From contig CP053149.1 of assembly GCA_014607495.2 (NCBI GenBank), positions 11,048,120-11,112,119 of the forward strand: 64,000 nucleotides of DNA, in the 5' to 3' direction. Below are positions 23,761 through 34,809 of the stretch, piece by piece; position 1 is the first letter of the stretch; each line of letters starts with the position of its first letter. The stretch is from Carposina sasakii. Lineage: Eukaryota; Arthropoda; Insecta; Lepidoptera; Carposinidae. The notes beneath the pieces are model-generated. The model was not told the origin of the DNA and made no database searches. It worked only from the letters and a program-made list of their open reading frames with translations. A program made the translations under genes and the position numbers.

Positions 23761-23777
23761 AAAAAAAAAAAAAAAAA
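23761..23777 (+). repeat. A homopolymer run
   Basis: Seventeen A residues followed by T-rich sequence, just before the half MITE. Confidence 0.8.
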
Positions 23778-23800
23778 GTTTTTTGTTTTTTTTTGTTGAA

Positions 23801-23947
23801 ATAGCCCACTATAGAGAACCTATCCATAGTAAATACTCGAAGTCACGTGTTTATTTTTCAATTTTGCAACATTCCTAAGTTGTTGTCGAATTTCTCTATA
23901 CTATCTAGAAAACTAAACATTTTAAGTCTCAGATTTGTTACACCCTG
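23801..23947. mobile_element. Half copy of the foldback MITE family B
   Basis: Begins ATAGCCCACTATAGAGAACC, corresponding to an internal point of the 31390-31649 element, and ends GTTACACCCTG followed by TA. The 5' outer end is replaced by poly-A/T sequence, so it is truncated and diverged. Confidence 0.65.
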
Positions 23948-24827
23948 TATATTCAAAGTATTATAATAATCAACAAATATATGTAGTATATAAGTAGGTA
24001 CTAAATAAGAACGCAAGTAATGTTTGCGATCTCCTCCACGTCCAAGCAGCGAGTTAGCGCTACGAGACATAGCAAATGCTACGAGTGCTACGTCACTACT
24101 ACGAATTACTAACTAGTTCACGTGCTGATTTCAAGTTCGGATTGGACTATGTATATCGTCGAATTTCATTCCGTATCGCTTTACAAAAATATCAAAATAC
24201 ATTTTTATTTACGGATACTTTATTTCAATATAATTTACATACTCGTACCTAGAGAGTGCGTTATTCACTACAAATTGATTTTTTTATGTAAAAGCAACTG
24301 CTATTCTAAAAGGAAAATTTGCGATTGTAGTATGTTGTATACTGCTATTTTTAACGTGACTGTGGGAACTCCTTTATCATCCTGCAGTCCAGACTGCCCC
24401 ATTTCGGGAACACAATAGTGTCTGTATCGATGTAGATATTATTAGAAGACGTCACTATATTTAACCTGCTGTAAAATAGCTGACCTTTAAGGCAATAAAA
24501 ATAGCGTGGCTAAACAAGACACCTGTCGCTGTCTCGCTCGCTCCACTTTTAATTTAATTTGGTCGGAATTCACCGAGAGCCCTTCCCTTGTTATTTTTAA
24601 CTCGACACCGGTCTAGAACACAGAACACTAAATAGTTAAGTTTAGAAAGGCAGAATTCACTAATATTTGTTTAGTTTTTACGCTTTTGAAGATTAATTTG
24701 TCCTCGAGAATAGTAAAAAAGCCACTACGGTTCCCGGAAGACATGTCAACCATGTATGTCAAAGCAAATTCTTTTGGTAGATAAAAACAGAAAGCAATGG
24801 CTCAAACCTTTATAAATAACGTAATTC
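23948..24827. other. AT-rich stretch with a TACG cluster and a repeat fragment
   Basis: 24055-24112 has a cluster of CTACGAG/CTACG motifs. 24360-24425 is a fragment of family H. The remainder is unrecognised. Confidence 0.45.
24360..24425 (-). repeat. Family H repeat fragment, inverted
   Basis: GTGGGAACTCCTTTATCATC, CTGCAGTCCAGACTGCCCC and ATTTCGGGAACAC match the reverse complement of the GTGTTCCCGAAATGGGGTA family at 28262, 61172 and 62148. Confidence 0.6.
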
Positions 24828-25020
24828 CGTATTCTGGCCATGGCGGATATTAGCTACCAGCGCAGGGAATATTATAGTGCACAAGTGTGTGCGCAAACAC
24901 AGGTGCACTCTCTATCCCTTTACTTCCATAGTTTGATGGAAAAGCCGACAAGATTGGACAGAGATCAGGCCAGGAACAATGGTTTTACGTGCTTTCCGAG
25001 GCACGAGCTAAGTGAAAATT
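24828..25020 (+). repeat. Lepidoptera-wide interspersed repeat, degenerate
   Basis: Contains GTGTGTGCGCAAACACAGGT, GCACTCTCTATCCC, a GATGGAA...CCGACAAGATTGGACAG part and TTTACGTGCTTTCCGAGGCA. From memory, this order of blocks is a very common dispersed sequence in lepidopteran genomes. Only one copy lies in this window, so the assignment rests on that memory. A plus-strand frame of 63 codons runs through it but is not a gene. Confidence 0.6.
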
Positions 25021-25064
25021 TTACTACATAAAAATCCGTTCATGATATAAAATAAATAAAAGAA

Positions 25065-25108
25065 TTGAATAAAATCAGTTGTTAAATCAACTGATTTCAT
25101 TCAATTAT
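25065..25108. repeat. 19-bp near-perfect hairpin
   Basis: AATTGAATAAAATCAGTTG and CAACTGATTTCATTCAATT pair at 18 of 19 positions around a 6-nt loop. Pairing can continue outward through AATAAA/TTTATT-rich sequence. It could be a MITE remnant or a cruciform. The small loop argues against a classical pre-miRNA. Confidence 0.6.
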
Positions 25109-26171
25109 TTTATTCAACAGGGGTCAAAAGTGGAATAATGTTTGAAGAACAGGCAATTTCCATTCGTAAAGTACGAATAACTAAATTCACCTTTGAAATA
25201 CATATACATTTTCAGAATATATTCAAAGTATGTGAATTCGCTCCTCGGTAACATCTGGCTAACTTGAACATCTTTAAATTCGCAATATCCTAAGTACCTA
25301 CTCAAAAAGGTAGTGATGCAATTTTTGTAAAGATTTTTGCTTTAGAAGGTAATGTTTGGTTTAATATTTTGAAGAATATTTCCGCGGTACACCATTTTGT
25401 ACATGACGACTCAAAAGTCTTCTAAAAGATCTTACGAGATAACTTTATGGTATACCTACACCTACTATAAAAACCGACAGGCATGCTAATTATATTCATA
25501 TATTCTTTTCTTATCTTTTTAAATATAAAAAAATATTAGCGCCATATATGTTTCCACCTGCATCGTAACCTAAGTCCAAGCGACCGGCGATCGGGGTCCC
25601 ATAATAAGGAACGTACCTACTTACGACGTGTGCCATATCTGGCCCATGATCTAACTGCCTAGCGAAATGCTGCCCCAACTACTTTAAGGGGTTTGTCAAA
25701 TCTTTGGCTAATAGACCGTAGACTGTCAAGTCCACGTCCCACATGTCGGTTACCACGTGGGCCAGGTCCATACTGGTAATATTATGACTACTATATAATT
25801 ATACATAAGTACATATATGTCAAAGGTATTCTAGTCCATTTTTGATTCAAGCTCCTTTCAGGAGAACGTAGAATCGACACATTGGGGAATTCCGCAACTA
25901 TAAAATACCTAATATTTTAAAAACGTGTTCGCATTTCTTAACGTGTGCTACTTTTGAATTAGTTAACAAGGTCAAGTAGATCATGAGGGGTCTACCAAAC
26001 GAAGATTTTTTCTTATCCATTTATCATCATCAGCCTTTTGCAGTCCCAGGTAAGTTTTCCAAAATTCCAACATAGATTTGTTCGAACTTGTCACTTAATA
26101 AACTCCTCATGACAGTTGTGTTAAAATAAAGTTAACCGGTTTAACAGCATTGTACATGTAGGTATTGGTAT
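25109..26171. other. Unassigned stretch with a coding-like segment
   Basis: Apart from the segment at 25555-25767, described separately, this is AT-rich without recognised repeats. Confidence 0.45.
25555..25767 (-). pseudogene. Coding-like GC-richer stretch of unknown identity, one stop
   Basis: On the minus strand from about 25767, one frame reads about 70 codons with a single TAG, starting MDLAHVVTDMWDVDLTVYG and, after the stop, LGQHFARQLDHGPDMAHVV and YYGTPIAGRLDLGYDAGGN. AHVV occurs twice in a similar setting. The segment is clearly GC-richer than its surroundings. Upstream on that strand is an AG acceptor-like ATTACCAG, and downstream a donor-like GCAG|GTGG. I do not recognise a family. 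It could be a dead exon, a retrotransposed fragment or part of a transposon. Confidence 0.3.
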
Positions 26172-26362
26172 TAGAAGACTCCGTTCGCGTGGACTGCAGA
26201 AAACGGGTTAAAAATATCTTCCCGAGATAAAAAGTAGCCTATGTCCTTTCTCAGGCTCTAGACTGTAGGTAGGTGTAGATACCAAATTTAATTTAAATCA
26301 GTTAAGTAGTTTTGGCGTGAAAGCGGCAGAGTTACTTTCGGATTTATAATATTAGTAAGGAT
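26172..26362 (+). repeat. Family A repeat, diverged copy
   Basis: GACTCCGTTCGCGTGGACTG, GAGATAAAAAGTAGCCTATG, the TTTTGGCGTGAAAG block and the TTTATAATATTAGTAAGGAT end match the 1241-1472 copy in order. Confidence 0.75.
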
Positions 26363-26607
26363 TACCTTTATACCTTTACCATTATTAAGTTATCTAGATG
26401 TTTATATGTCTAATGAATGTACAAACTTCTTACGCATCTAACTCTATGTAAGCCAAATCTTATTTGGTAAATGAGGCAAATGGAGCAAAGCTATTGATCT
26501 GCTATTGTAACGATGATTTATGCAAATTGACACCACTTTGGCACAGTTTACTGCTGACATTAATTCTAATTTACCGCCAACTCTGTTACAAATTACCTAT
26601 ATTATAG

Positions 26608-26868
26608 ACTAGAGGACGACCGCGACTCCGTCCGCGTGGACTACAGAAAAAAAACAAAATATCGAAATTATCCGGGATGAAAACATTTCCCGGGGTAAAA
26701 AGTAGCCTATATGTTAAGTGGGACCTGTCAGAATATATTCCTGAAAACTGCATCGATCGGTTCAGCCGTTTCTGAGATTAGCGTGCACAAACGCACAGAC
26801 AAACCGACAAACAGACAAAAATTCCAAAAATCATTGTTTTGGGTACTATTGCGTTGATAAAGGTATTC
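26608..26868 (+). repeat. Family A repeat, better preserved copy
   Basis: CTAGAGGACGACCGCGACTC starts the copy. The AGCCTATATGTTAAGTGGG and GATTAGCGTGCACAAACGCA blocks match 39778-39970 closely. The 3' side ends in CAAACAGACAAAAATTCC sequence rather than the array. Confidence 0.75.
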
Positions 26869-26942
26869 TATAATATTTTTTCTTATATATCTTCCATGTA
26901 CAGACAGCGATCCGTTACAATTTTATTATATGTATAGAAAAA

Positions 26943-26985
26943 CTAGCTAGTTGCCCGCGACTATGTCTGCGTGAAGTGCATACTA
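26943..26985 (+). repeat. Family A 5' fragment
   Basis: CTAGTTGCCCGCGACTATG and TCTGCGTGAA correspond to the start of family A. The rest is missing. Confidence 0.55.
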
Positions 26986-27045
26986 TAAAACCTTTTTATT
27001 TAAATCATTCTGTCTATTGATAAGAAATTCAGAGTGCAGAAAGCG

Positions 27046-27214
27046 ATTTTTTTTTTAGTTAAATAGGCTTACGCTTGACCACAACGCACCTGATGGTAAG
27101 CACCGTTGCAGTCTAAGATGTAGCGCGCTTGCCTAAAAGAAACCGGTTCACTCTCGACTTGAAGACCGCAAGATTATAGTTCATGGGGAACAGGGATTCA
27201 GGCAGGATTTAGTG
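27046..27214 (-). pseudogene. 3' end of a CR1/Jockey-group non-LTR retrotransposon
   Basis: On the minus strand the first half encodes a C-terminal tail, LAVFKSRVNRFLLGKRATS, then a stop. This matches the tail of the element at 35694-36928 (GLFKARVNRHFLGKHVPP). The 3' UTR with GCAACGGTGCTTACCATCAG and GTTGTGGTCAAGCGTAAGCC follows, then an A run (T run on the plus strand). It is strongly 5'-truncated and belongs to a different subfamily from the 35.7-kb copy. Confidence 0.75.
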
Positions 27215-28261
27215 TATAATATGTACAAAAGAAATTTGTTATTGATGATATCTGTTAATGATGATGAATTGAGTGAATCCTTTATAAATACCTATCTTTT
27301 AGAAAATCTATTCTCCTAAAGTTTACAACAGTTATCTAGAGAACTACCTTAACTATAAATAGATATAAAATGATCTATTATTAGCGTATACAATGCAGAA
27401 ACCAATAATGCTATCTCAAAATCCAAACAAGCAATTCGCGAGTAACTACTTACAATATATGAAAGTAGACCGCAATATAATTTATCGACGTACGTATTTA
27501 TTAATGTCCGTCCAATAAAAAAGCGGCCAAAAATAATATGGCCGCAAACCTGATGAAGGTCCTCACATACTGCGGTAGCTACCTTATGTAGCATAATATT
27601 ATAAGTTAGGTCAAAATATGTTTCCATTTATTTGACAAAACAAAGATGTCTTTTACTTATTGAATGACACAAACAGAAACAGACGTATTGTGCAACATTA
27701 ATGAAAATAGATAATATCGATTATGTATATACATACCATAATATAAAGAAAATATGCCGCAATGTATCTCACCTTACTAATTATTAATTCTCTCATCTGC
27801 AACGACCGCTAGACATATTCACATCGTTTCCATTTAGCCATAAAACGATTACAGCCACTGTAGCAATTTCAATAGAACCTTGTAGTAAGTAAGAACTCAT
27901 TGTGTGGCAGGTGTTCCCACTGACAGCCAATAAAACTTGTTTTATCGGTTTTTCCTCGTGCTGCCCTCGTATTCTTTCAGGCTTCTAATAATTTAGTGTT
28001 TGCATTGTGCGCTCTTCACATTATAGTACTTGTACATCATCGTAGAATATCTATTAACTTAGTATAATAGAATTGGTTTCATTTATGATACTTAGTTTTT
28101 ACGACCATATGAACATAAGTTTTTATTACAAGTTTAAATACTGATGGCTTTAATTTTCTATTGCCTCAGATGTATTTCGTAACAAAGTAGGTACATAATG
28201 TTCGGACGATGAAGTCCGAAATAAAGTTGAGTCACATTCCTAGATACTTAGATACGAGTAC
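27215..28261. other. AT-rich stretch, nothing recognised
   Basis: Short frames only. No match to repeats in the window. Confidence 0.55.
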
Positions 28262-28390
28262 AGCTGTGTTCCCGAAATGGGGTAGCCAGAAGTGCAGGAT
28301 CACGAAGGAGATCTTACAGCCACGTTTAGCATAGAGGGGACAGATGTAAATGATAAGTGACAGGTTGCTGGCTAATCGTCTAATAGAGAG
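28262..28390 (+). repeat. Family H interspersed repeat
   Basis: GTGTTCCCGAAATGGGGTAG, CACGAAGGAGATC, GAGGGGACAGATGTAAATGA and GTGACAGGTTGCTGGCT occur in the same order as at 61172-61291 and, inverted, at 34810-34935. Non-coding; the class is unknown. Confidence 0.7.
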
Positions 28391-28596
28391 GCCAAGTTCA
28401 TTATTCCTAGATATGTAATTTATCTCTCTGACATTTTAGTCTAACATTTCCTACATTTTATAACCTTTTATAGGTTAATAAACTTCTTGTATTCTTTATT
28501 GTACACACAGAAGACATAAAGTATAATAATATTAAAAAAGATAAAGGCAAACTTATTATAACAATATTTAAATGAATGAGCAGGTGCTCTGTCTTG

Positions 28597-28787
28597 CTTC
28601 TTCTTCAGCCTATTACAGTCCACTGCTGGACGTAGGTCTCCCCCAGGGCACACCACAAGGCTACTGCCACAGGGGGGTTTTGCCCATAGTCACCTCGCTG
28701 AGCAGGCGGGTTGGTGACCGCAGAGTGATTTTCGACTATGTTGTCAGTACGGGAGGCGCTGCCGCCCACTTCCCGCTCTTATAGTAG
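28597..28787 (-). mobile_element. Retroposon of family I (RTE-like 3' end), 5'-truncated
   Basis: On the minus strand this is the same sequence as 58904-59206: a block with GGCGCTGCC..., GTCACC..CTATGGGCA, CCCTGGGGGAGACCTACGTC and CAGTGGACTGTAATAGGCTG, ending in a GAA repeat. The matching end block also terminates the RTE-like parts of family G. It is probably a non-autonomous retroposon using RTE machinery, by inference from the shared 3' end. Confidence 0.7.
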
Positions 28788-30108
28788 CTCTGTCTTACTA
28801 GAACATGAATAATATGAACTTCAGTACCTATACCTATTACCAGAATTTTAGATGAAACGAGTATATTTATGAAATAAATCTACTTAACTATGCGCAAGGT
28901 ATGAAAATATCTAAAAACTAATCTTAATAATGGAATCTACGTGCCTTGTTTTTGTACGCATAAAACAATATTATTATCCTCGCAAAATATAAAGGCAATA
29001 AAACGTCTCTCTCTATAGGTTACTTCGTAAATTGTCACAACCAAATGGGTAACTACTTTGATATTTATGCAGTCTCGTTTTAATATTCCATCCAGGGTTT
29101 TGACGCAGACCGTTTTTTGAATAAGAAATCATAAACGCCTTTATATGTCTAAAGTAATGTTATTCTCGGAATATTGTTCGATATCAATGTATTTTGTTAT
29201 ATTAGATAAAAGTTTTCAATGTAGGGTTAAGTGAGACGGCGAGGTATCTGATAGCGACCTGGATGTTTTTTATTGCGGCAGGATGAGTTCTGGAGGTAAA
29301 TAAATTAACAGGGACGTCTCTAGCTATGGCTCTACCATACCGATAATTAACGAAAAACACTCAGAAAACGACAAAATCCGTAGTTACCGCCAAATTCCGT
29401 AGTTAACGAGACTAACGAATATTCATTTGTGAATGTAGATTTGTCTAGTTTGAATCCTATATTTGAATGGGGAAAAATAAAACCATAAAGAAACAGGGGC
29501 AGTAACATCATGGTTAATATCATTAGCTCCTGCATATTTCGTGAAAATCCTGCGTTTTCCACTGGGAGTAACAAAAACACGGCACGCAGAGTCCACGACA
29601 GCGTATCATAGGTGAGTGCCACTCGGGCGATATTTGCGCTCTCCTCTGCGATGTGGGTACGGCAAACACATGAGGACTCTATTTTAAAACTGAAAAGCGT
29701 TGGCAAATCCTCTTCAAGCCAACAAACTAAGTGTAAAGATTTATGTGTATCTAGCTGTTGTCCGAAACTTCTTCCGCTTGGACCAAAGATTGTAGCTGAT
29801 GTCTTTTTCAGTAGTCCCAATCATATGTATGTAAAATTAAGATTGGTTAATTCAATAAAGCCTTCACGCTTCAAGCAACAAACAATATTTTATAATATAT
29901 AATATCTTGACTAAGATAAATTTATAAAAACACTTCTCCATTAATATAATCCGTTAGGATATCGTTGATCGTTTCATCTTTAAACATTGTGCTGAGGGAT
30001 TCAGCTTTGTTTGCCGAGATTTGGCTAGTTTATAGCTATCGGGATGAAGAATAACGTTGCCAATATGTAATTTAAAAAGAGATGGTAAAATTCGTCATCC
30101 GAGTAATT
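28788..30108. other. Unassigned stretch with one long open frame
   Basis: Apart from the frame at 29347-29820, listed separately, there is no recognised feature. Confidence 0.45.
29347..29820 (-). CDS. Unrecognised 157-codon open frame with hydrophobic segment
   Basis: An uninterrupted minus-strand frame in AT-rich DNA is long enough to be noticed. The protein has a strongly hydrophobic segment, ELMILTMMLLPLFLYGF, in its second half and a second one (TLRAVFLLLPVE) before it, so it would be a membrane protein if real. I see no family signature. A pyrimidine-rich AACGCTTTTCAG inside the frame could equally be a splice acceptor. There is no close neighbour to give context. It could be an exon of a fast-evolving gene, a dead transposon gene or chance; chance is not excluded. 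Confidence 0.2.
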   Translation of the reverse strand: MGLLKKTSATIFGPSGRSFGQQLDTHKSLHLVCWLEEDLPTLFSFKIESSCVCRTHIAEESANIARVALTYDTLSWTLRAVFLLLPVENAGFSRNMQELMILTMMLLPLFLYGFIFPHSNIGFKLDKSTFTNEYSLVSLTTEFGGNYGFCRFLSVFR

Positions 30109-30180
30109 GACCCGGTGGCTTAGTGGTTATAGCGGCTGGCACGGTTTGCAGTAGTTGTGGGTTCGATTCCCACTCGGGTG
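30109..30180 (+). pseudogene. tRNA-like sequence: SINE head or tRNA pseudogene
   Basis: The A box (TGGCTTAGTGG, 30116-30126) and perfect B box (GGTTCGATTCC, 30160-30170) are correctly spaced. The T arm GTGGG...CCCAC pairs perfectly, and an acceptor-like ACCCGG/TCGGGT pairing exists. The anticodon stem does not form well, so I cannot read an anticodon and do not call a functional tRNA. No SINE body is recognisable downstream. Confidence 0.6.
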
Positions 30181-31389
30181 AAGAATTTTTTCCATTTTCT
30201 TTATTAATCATTTTATAATATTTTAATGGTTATCTCTATTTCGCTTAACATAACCCTTTGGTTACATTTGTATAATTCATCCGCCATCTAATTACCAATT
30301 ATAATATTATGCTTCTGACGATGCTTTTTATCGCATACACAGACTTCACAGCCTGCCTATACCTACTCCGTCTCCTCACCGCTCACGTCTACCTTTGTTA
30401 ATACCCGAACCCAATCTCGCTATGTATACAACGTTCTTATTACGCGGCTTCGAATAACTGCCATCAATAGATTGTAAATAGCTATCGAAGATCGGTTTTG
30501 TCAATTAGTAATACTGCTAAACTTACAATACAATTGACAGAGATATCCGTAAGTATACCTAATAATATAACATTCTGAACACATAGAGGAGTGGCCAATT
30601 TTAATACTAGAGATCAAATAGTATATCAGATTATTTGAAATTTAGTATGAAAATAATTGAAGATAAAAAATTTGTGTTATGTAAATAATCTCTCAAGATC
30701 GGTTACTAACATAAAATTGGCTGTGAATTGTCAATGCCGTATGAGGCTTCCCGCAAACAGTGTTGCTATTACCAATGGATTTACAAACGTACCTTTTAAT
30801 TTTTTCAATGTTATTATTTCTGAGGCGCCTCAAGGGCTATATTTTTTTATAGGATAACAATCGTCACACCCTTGTGTTTTTATTTATATTCTTAATTTGC
30901 ACTTACAATTTCTACAAAGTAAACAGTAGATGCTAATAAAGTTGTATTTTTAATTTCAAAAGCCTTTTTTCATTACAAGCAGATATCCATTTATAGGAGA
31001 AAATCTAAATGGTTTTATTATATCCATTTATATGTAAATTTCCTTACAGACTATGTAGCCGAATCGACTAGGGATTGCAATCAATTGGAACACCACAAAC
31101 AAACAACTGCGATCTCTCAGCTATTCCAAACAATACACTGCAAAGACAATGGGATTCCGAGAAACAAAACATTACAGAAATAACGTGTAGAGTCATATCT
31201 TTATTTTGTGTTTGCTCATAGTTTACATTGACGTTAAAATCTATAAACGACGTTATCTAAAGAAACAAAGAATGATGAAAATATTGTTACGATCTCAGCC
31301 GACATACAATGTCACTGTACCCTTATCCTAAAGTTATTTAACTAATATAACATGTACTATACCAGGTATACATTTATATGAGCATTATA
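30181..31389. other. AT-rich stretch, nothing recognised
   Basis: Short frames, no repeats shared with the window. Confidence 0.55.
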
Positions 31390-31649
31390 CAGGGTATAAC
31401 AGAAAGGGTATGTTAAGCGACAAGCTGTATAAATAGCCCACTATAGAGAACCTATTTCCAAAATTTGAAACTCGAAATCACATTTTTATTTTTCAAGATT
31501 GTATGAAAATTCCTGAGATATTTAAAAATTCTCCATACTATCGGGAAAAATAAACATGTGATTTCGGATCTCAAATTTTGTGGATAGGTTCTCTATAGTG
31601 GGCTATTTAGATAGCTTCTCGCTTAACATACCCTTTTTGTTACACCCTG
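31390..31649. mobile_element. Foldback TA-flanked MITE (family B), complete copy
   Basis: Flanked by TA. The left arm starts CAGGGTATAACAGAAAGGG and the right arm ends CCCTTTTTGTTACACCCTG. The arms are long inverted repeats (TAGCCCACTATAGAGAACCT is mirrored by AGGTTCTCTATAGTGGGCTA), so nearly the whole element folds on itself. The TA duplication suggests a Tc1/mariner origin. Other copies: 48334-48575, the half copy at 23801, and the arm at 48590. Confidence 0.8.
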
Positions 31650-33869
31650 TACACTAAGAGCAAATAAAGAGATATTGATCCACTCAACAATAGACTCGAC
31701 ACAATAAATAAGATTACCCAAAATCTGGCACTAACACTTTAGAAATATAAGTAAGGATGTAATGAGTAGTACTCGGGATTGTTATAATTAATCTAGCAGA
31801 CAACCATGCAATTCATTATTTCCGTACCATTAAATAAAAAACTGTATAAATAAAGTTTGATAAAAGTTTGGAAATCATGTTTTACGAGCTTCATAGAAAA
31901 TACTTACACAATGACTGACCGAATACCTATTGAAATCAAACCAGTTGGATACATTGGATACATATATAAGTCTATGTTGGATACACAACAAGTAAATTAT
32001 TTGTAAGTTATATTACTTTCAGTCAACATTACTGAAGTAAATAATAAGATTCCGTGTAAAAACAATTTATTCAGAAAGAACTCCGAAAAGTCCTCCGTAA
32101 ATTAAGCCGTTGGTGTTACGCCTTACAAAAGTACTTATTTGTTATTCTTAGTTCGCTACCAACTAAGAAGGGTACAACTTTGCAATCAGCCGATGAATTG
32201 TAGCCTAATACAACAAGACGGCAATTAACAATGTTATATATTAATACCTATACACCTTACAGATCTCAATTCATTTTGCGAAAGACAATGAAAGGAATAA
32301 TATAACGATGAATATTAATGAACCAGGATTCGCACTCGTCTCCCACTCGCTTTTATTGCATATTAATATAATGCTTGCCGAATACTGAGCTATCGATAAA
32401 TTTTCCTAATTCTCCTCTCCCACCCCTCTGTACCATTGTTTTTTTTCTTCATAAGGTTCATCGAAATTAATGAAATGGACTTACTTATATAATACACAGT
32501 CTTTTAAGTGTTATTGAATGTTTCTTTTTGTTCTGAATATATTTTCATGTAAATGAGGTTTATGAAGATGAGATTCATATACATATTAATTTAGTAAGAA
32601 TAAAAATATACTTACTAACTTTTAAGCATTCTATCTATATAGTACAGTTCAGTTTATATATTAAATTTGTACCTTTTTCTAAAGAAAATTTTAATATTAA
32701 TCTGGAGAAGAAGGGTCTAAACCTATTTTATTCCATAAATACATTTTCAAAAATTATTTGATGCAATGCTTAACATTTCTATAATCTTTAGATATACTAT
32801 CTATACTACTATTTAATAATAGATGCTACAATTCTCCCATATATGCTGACGTCACAGTTTAGTTACTATTTTACTACAAATTAATAATATATCAATGGCA
32901 TGAGGTATGCTCTCATGTCTATTTTGTTTTGGATAACAGCAGATGCAATTTATTATTCCATGATCGAAATAATCCGCAACCAGAAACTGTAAGCAAACTA
33001 GGAGGATTAAAGTTTAAATTATCAGTTAAAGTTATCCATGGAACTGTATAAATATCAATATGGAACTAATTCAAACAAACAAGTAAAGTAATTTGAAGCA
33101 TACCTCAAAGGAGGCCGCAGACCAGTGCAACGGTATCTTCATTTATTTATACAACTGCGAGTAACAGACAGTTTTATTGCCTTAGCCAAAGCTTAAAAAT
33201 AAAATGCTTCTTAACTGACCCGAGAGCCGATTTTACCAATAACTTATCTGAAGGATACATTTAATGTTATCTCTATTTTGATCAAGTTTTAGGCTGTCTG
33301 ACCATTAAAGAAATCGGCCCTAAATTTGTATTTCCTATTTCTCTTCATATTCGATATCCGAAACAATCAACTTACAACAAATAAATAACGAGTGTAGGCT
33401 TATTGAATAGGTTTAGATTAGTAGTTATGAGTTGAAATAAAGTTAGGCGTAACAGTAAATGTAAAGTAATTTAGATTTTATAACATAAAATAACGAGAAA
33501 AATTTGGTTATCGAGATTTGAAAATTACAAATACTTTTGGAACTATGGGTCTTATGTTCTATTGCCGAAATGTTTTTTCATAATCTTTCTGTTTTAATTG
33601 TTGTTACCTAATGCGAAAACAGTGAAGAAAAAACCTCATCAAAATCGGTCTATCCACATCGGATGTGGAAAGAACTTTACTTTCTCTTGTAGTCCAATCT
33701 TTGGTCAGTTTATTTGCTACGTAAACATAGCTACGGGCTCCGAGTTACTATGGGATACAGTATGGTTATCATCTACGAGCAAACCTTTCTGCTAAGCAAG
33801 CACTTTATCAGTTTGATTATTGATTTGATTACAGTCAGTATTAGTGCAAATAGATACATTACTATGTTG
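31650..33869. other. AT-rich stretch with one SINE head
   Basis: Apart from the tRNA-like sequence at 32318-32398, nothing is recognised. Small frames only. Confidence 0.5.
32318..32398 (-). mobile_element. Degenerate tRNA-derived SINE head
   Basis: On the minus strand TAGCTCAGTATTCGG (A box) is followed at normal spacing by GTGCGAATCCTGG, a B box with substitutions. No SINE tail is visible. A decayed tRNA pseudogene is an alternative. Confidence 0.5.
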
Positions 33870-34318
33870 CTACTTCTTCTATGCTGCTCTTGGAGTGAAA
33901 AAAAAACGTATAACACTACAGCTGCTTCTCTTCCCGGGCATACTGTACAAGTCAACCGGGATTGGCCCACCACTCATTCCCGCCTCTGCAACTCCTGTGA
34001 GCCAGGATCAACAGAGGCGACCAGTAAAATACATAACATAGCATAGAAAATCCCGGGGGGACCTAACTAGCGACTATAAAGCATTAAAACTAATAGAAGT
34101 ATGAAGATAGGTATGCTTAATTGTACAAGTCAGTAGAGGGGCAAGAGGGTCTTGGTGTTTTGTAGGCGATGGGCTGACCACCTATCACTACTAACCGAAC
34201 TTGTACGTCTCAACTATACCCTCAAAATTAGTCAGAAATGGCACCATGTGGTCCTATCGGCCCTTTGTGCTCTACCTACCCCGTAAGGCATAAAGGCGTG
34301 ATTATATGTATGTATGTA
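33870..34318 (+). mobile_element. Retroposon with ATGT tail (family J), longer copy
   Basis: Begins TTCTTCTATGCTGCTCTTGG. It includes GCAACTCCTGTGAGCCAGGA...CAACAGAGGCGACCAGTAAA, a part missing from the 11865 copy. It then continues through GTCAGTAGAGGGGCAAGAGG to GGCGTGATTATATGTATGTA. The ATGT tail is typical of non-LTR or SINE retroposons. It may be interrupted internally at about 34040-34120. Confidence 0.7.
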
Positions 34319-34809
34319 GATACATTACTTGCATTATATGTATTACATACATAATATATAGGTAGTTACAATCATCATCCCTAGAGAGGTTGGGGAAATA
34401 CTTACCCACCTTTCACTATTCAATACTAAGTTCCACGTGATATGCTTCAATATGCTTTGAAAACTTCGTGGGGTAAATCACATTGAAACTATTCATAATA
34501 TTATGGAGAATTTCCCTTTTGAAACGCATAAAAAGTTTTATATGTGAGTTCATCGGATTTCCTCATTTTCATGAGATTTCCTCATTGATGACTGTAGCAC
34601 GTCCTATGAGCTAGGAACCTACTACTTTTTATAATAATTTCGCTGTGCAATGGAATAACATACATTGTTAAGAAGCATATGTCGAAATTTAATTAGTAGT
34701 CCTTCTCAGAGATTACTTCCTAGAAATACTTTACCTATTTAAGATGTAACTTTATCTCGTAAGAGTCGACTAAGGAACTCGTGACATTCTCTCAGGCTGT
34801 AGGTACTCG
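34319..34809. other. AT-rich stretch, nothing recognised
   Basis: No long frame and no shared repeat. Confidence 0.55.

Noticed and set aside
30109..30180. Functional tRNA gene
   Set aside because: The anticodon stem does not pair, so no anticodon can be read. Kept only as a tRNA-like sequence.
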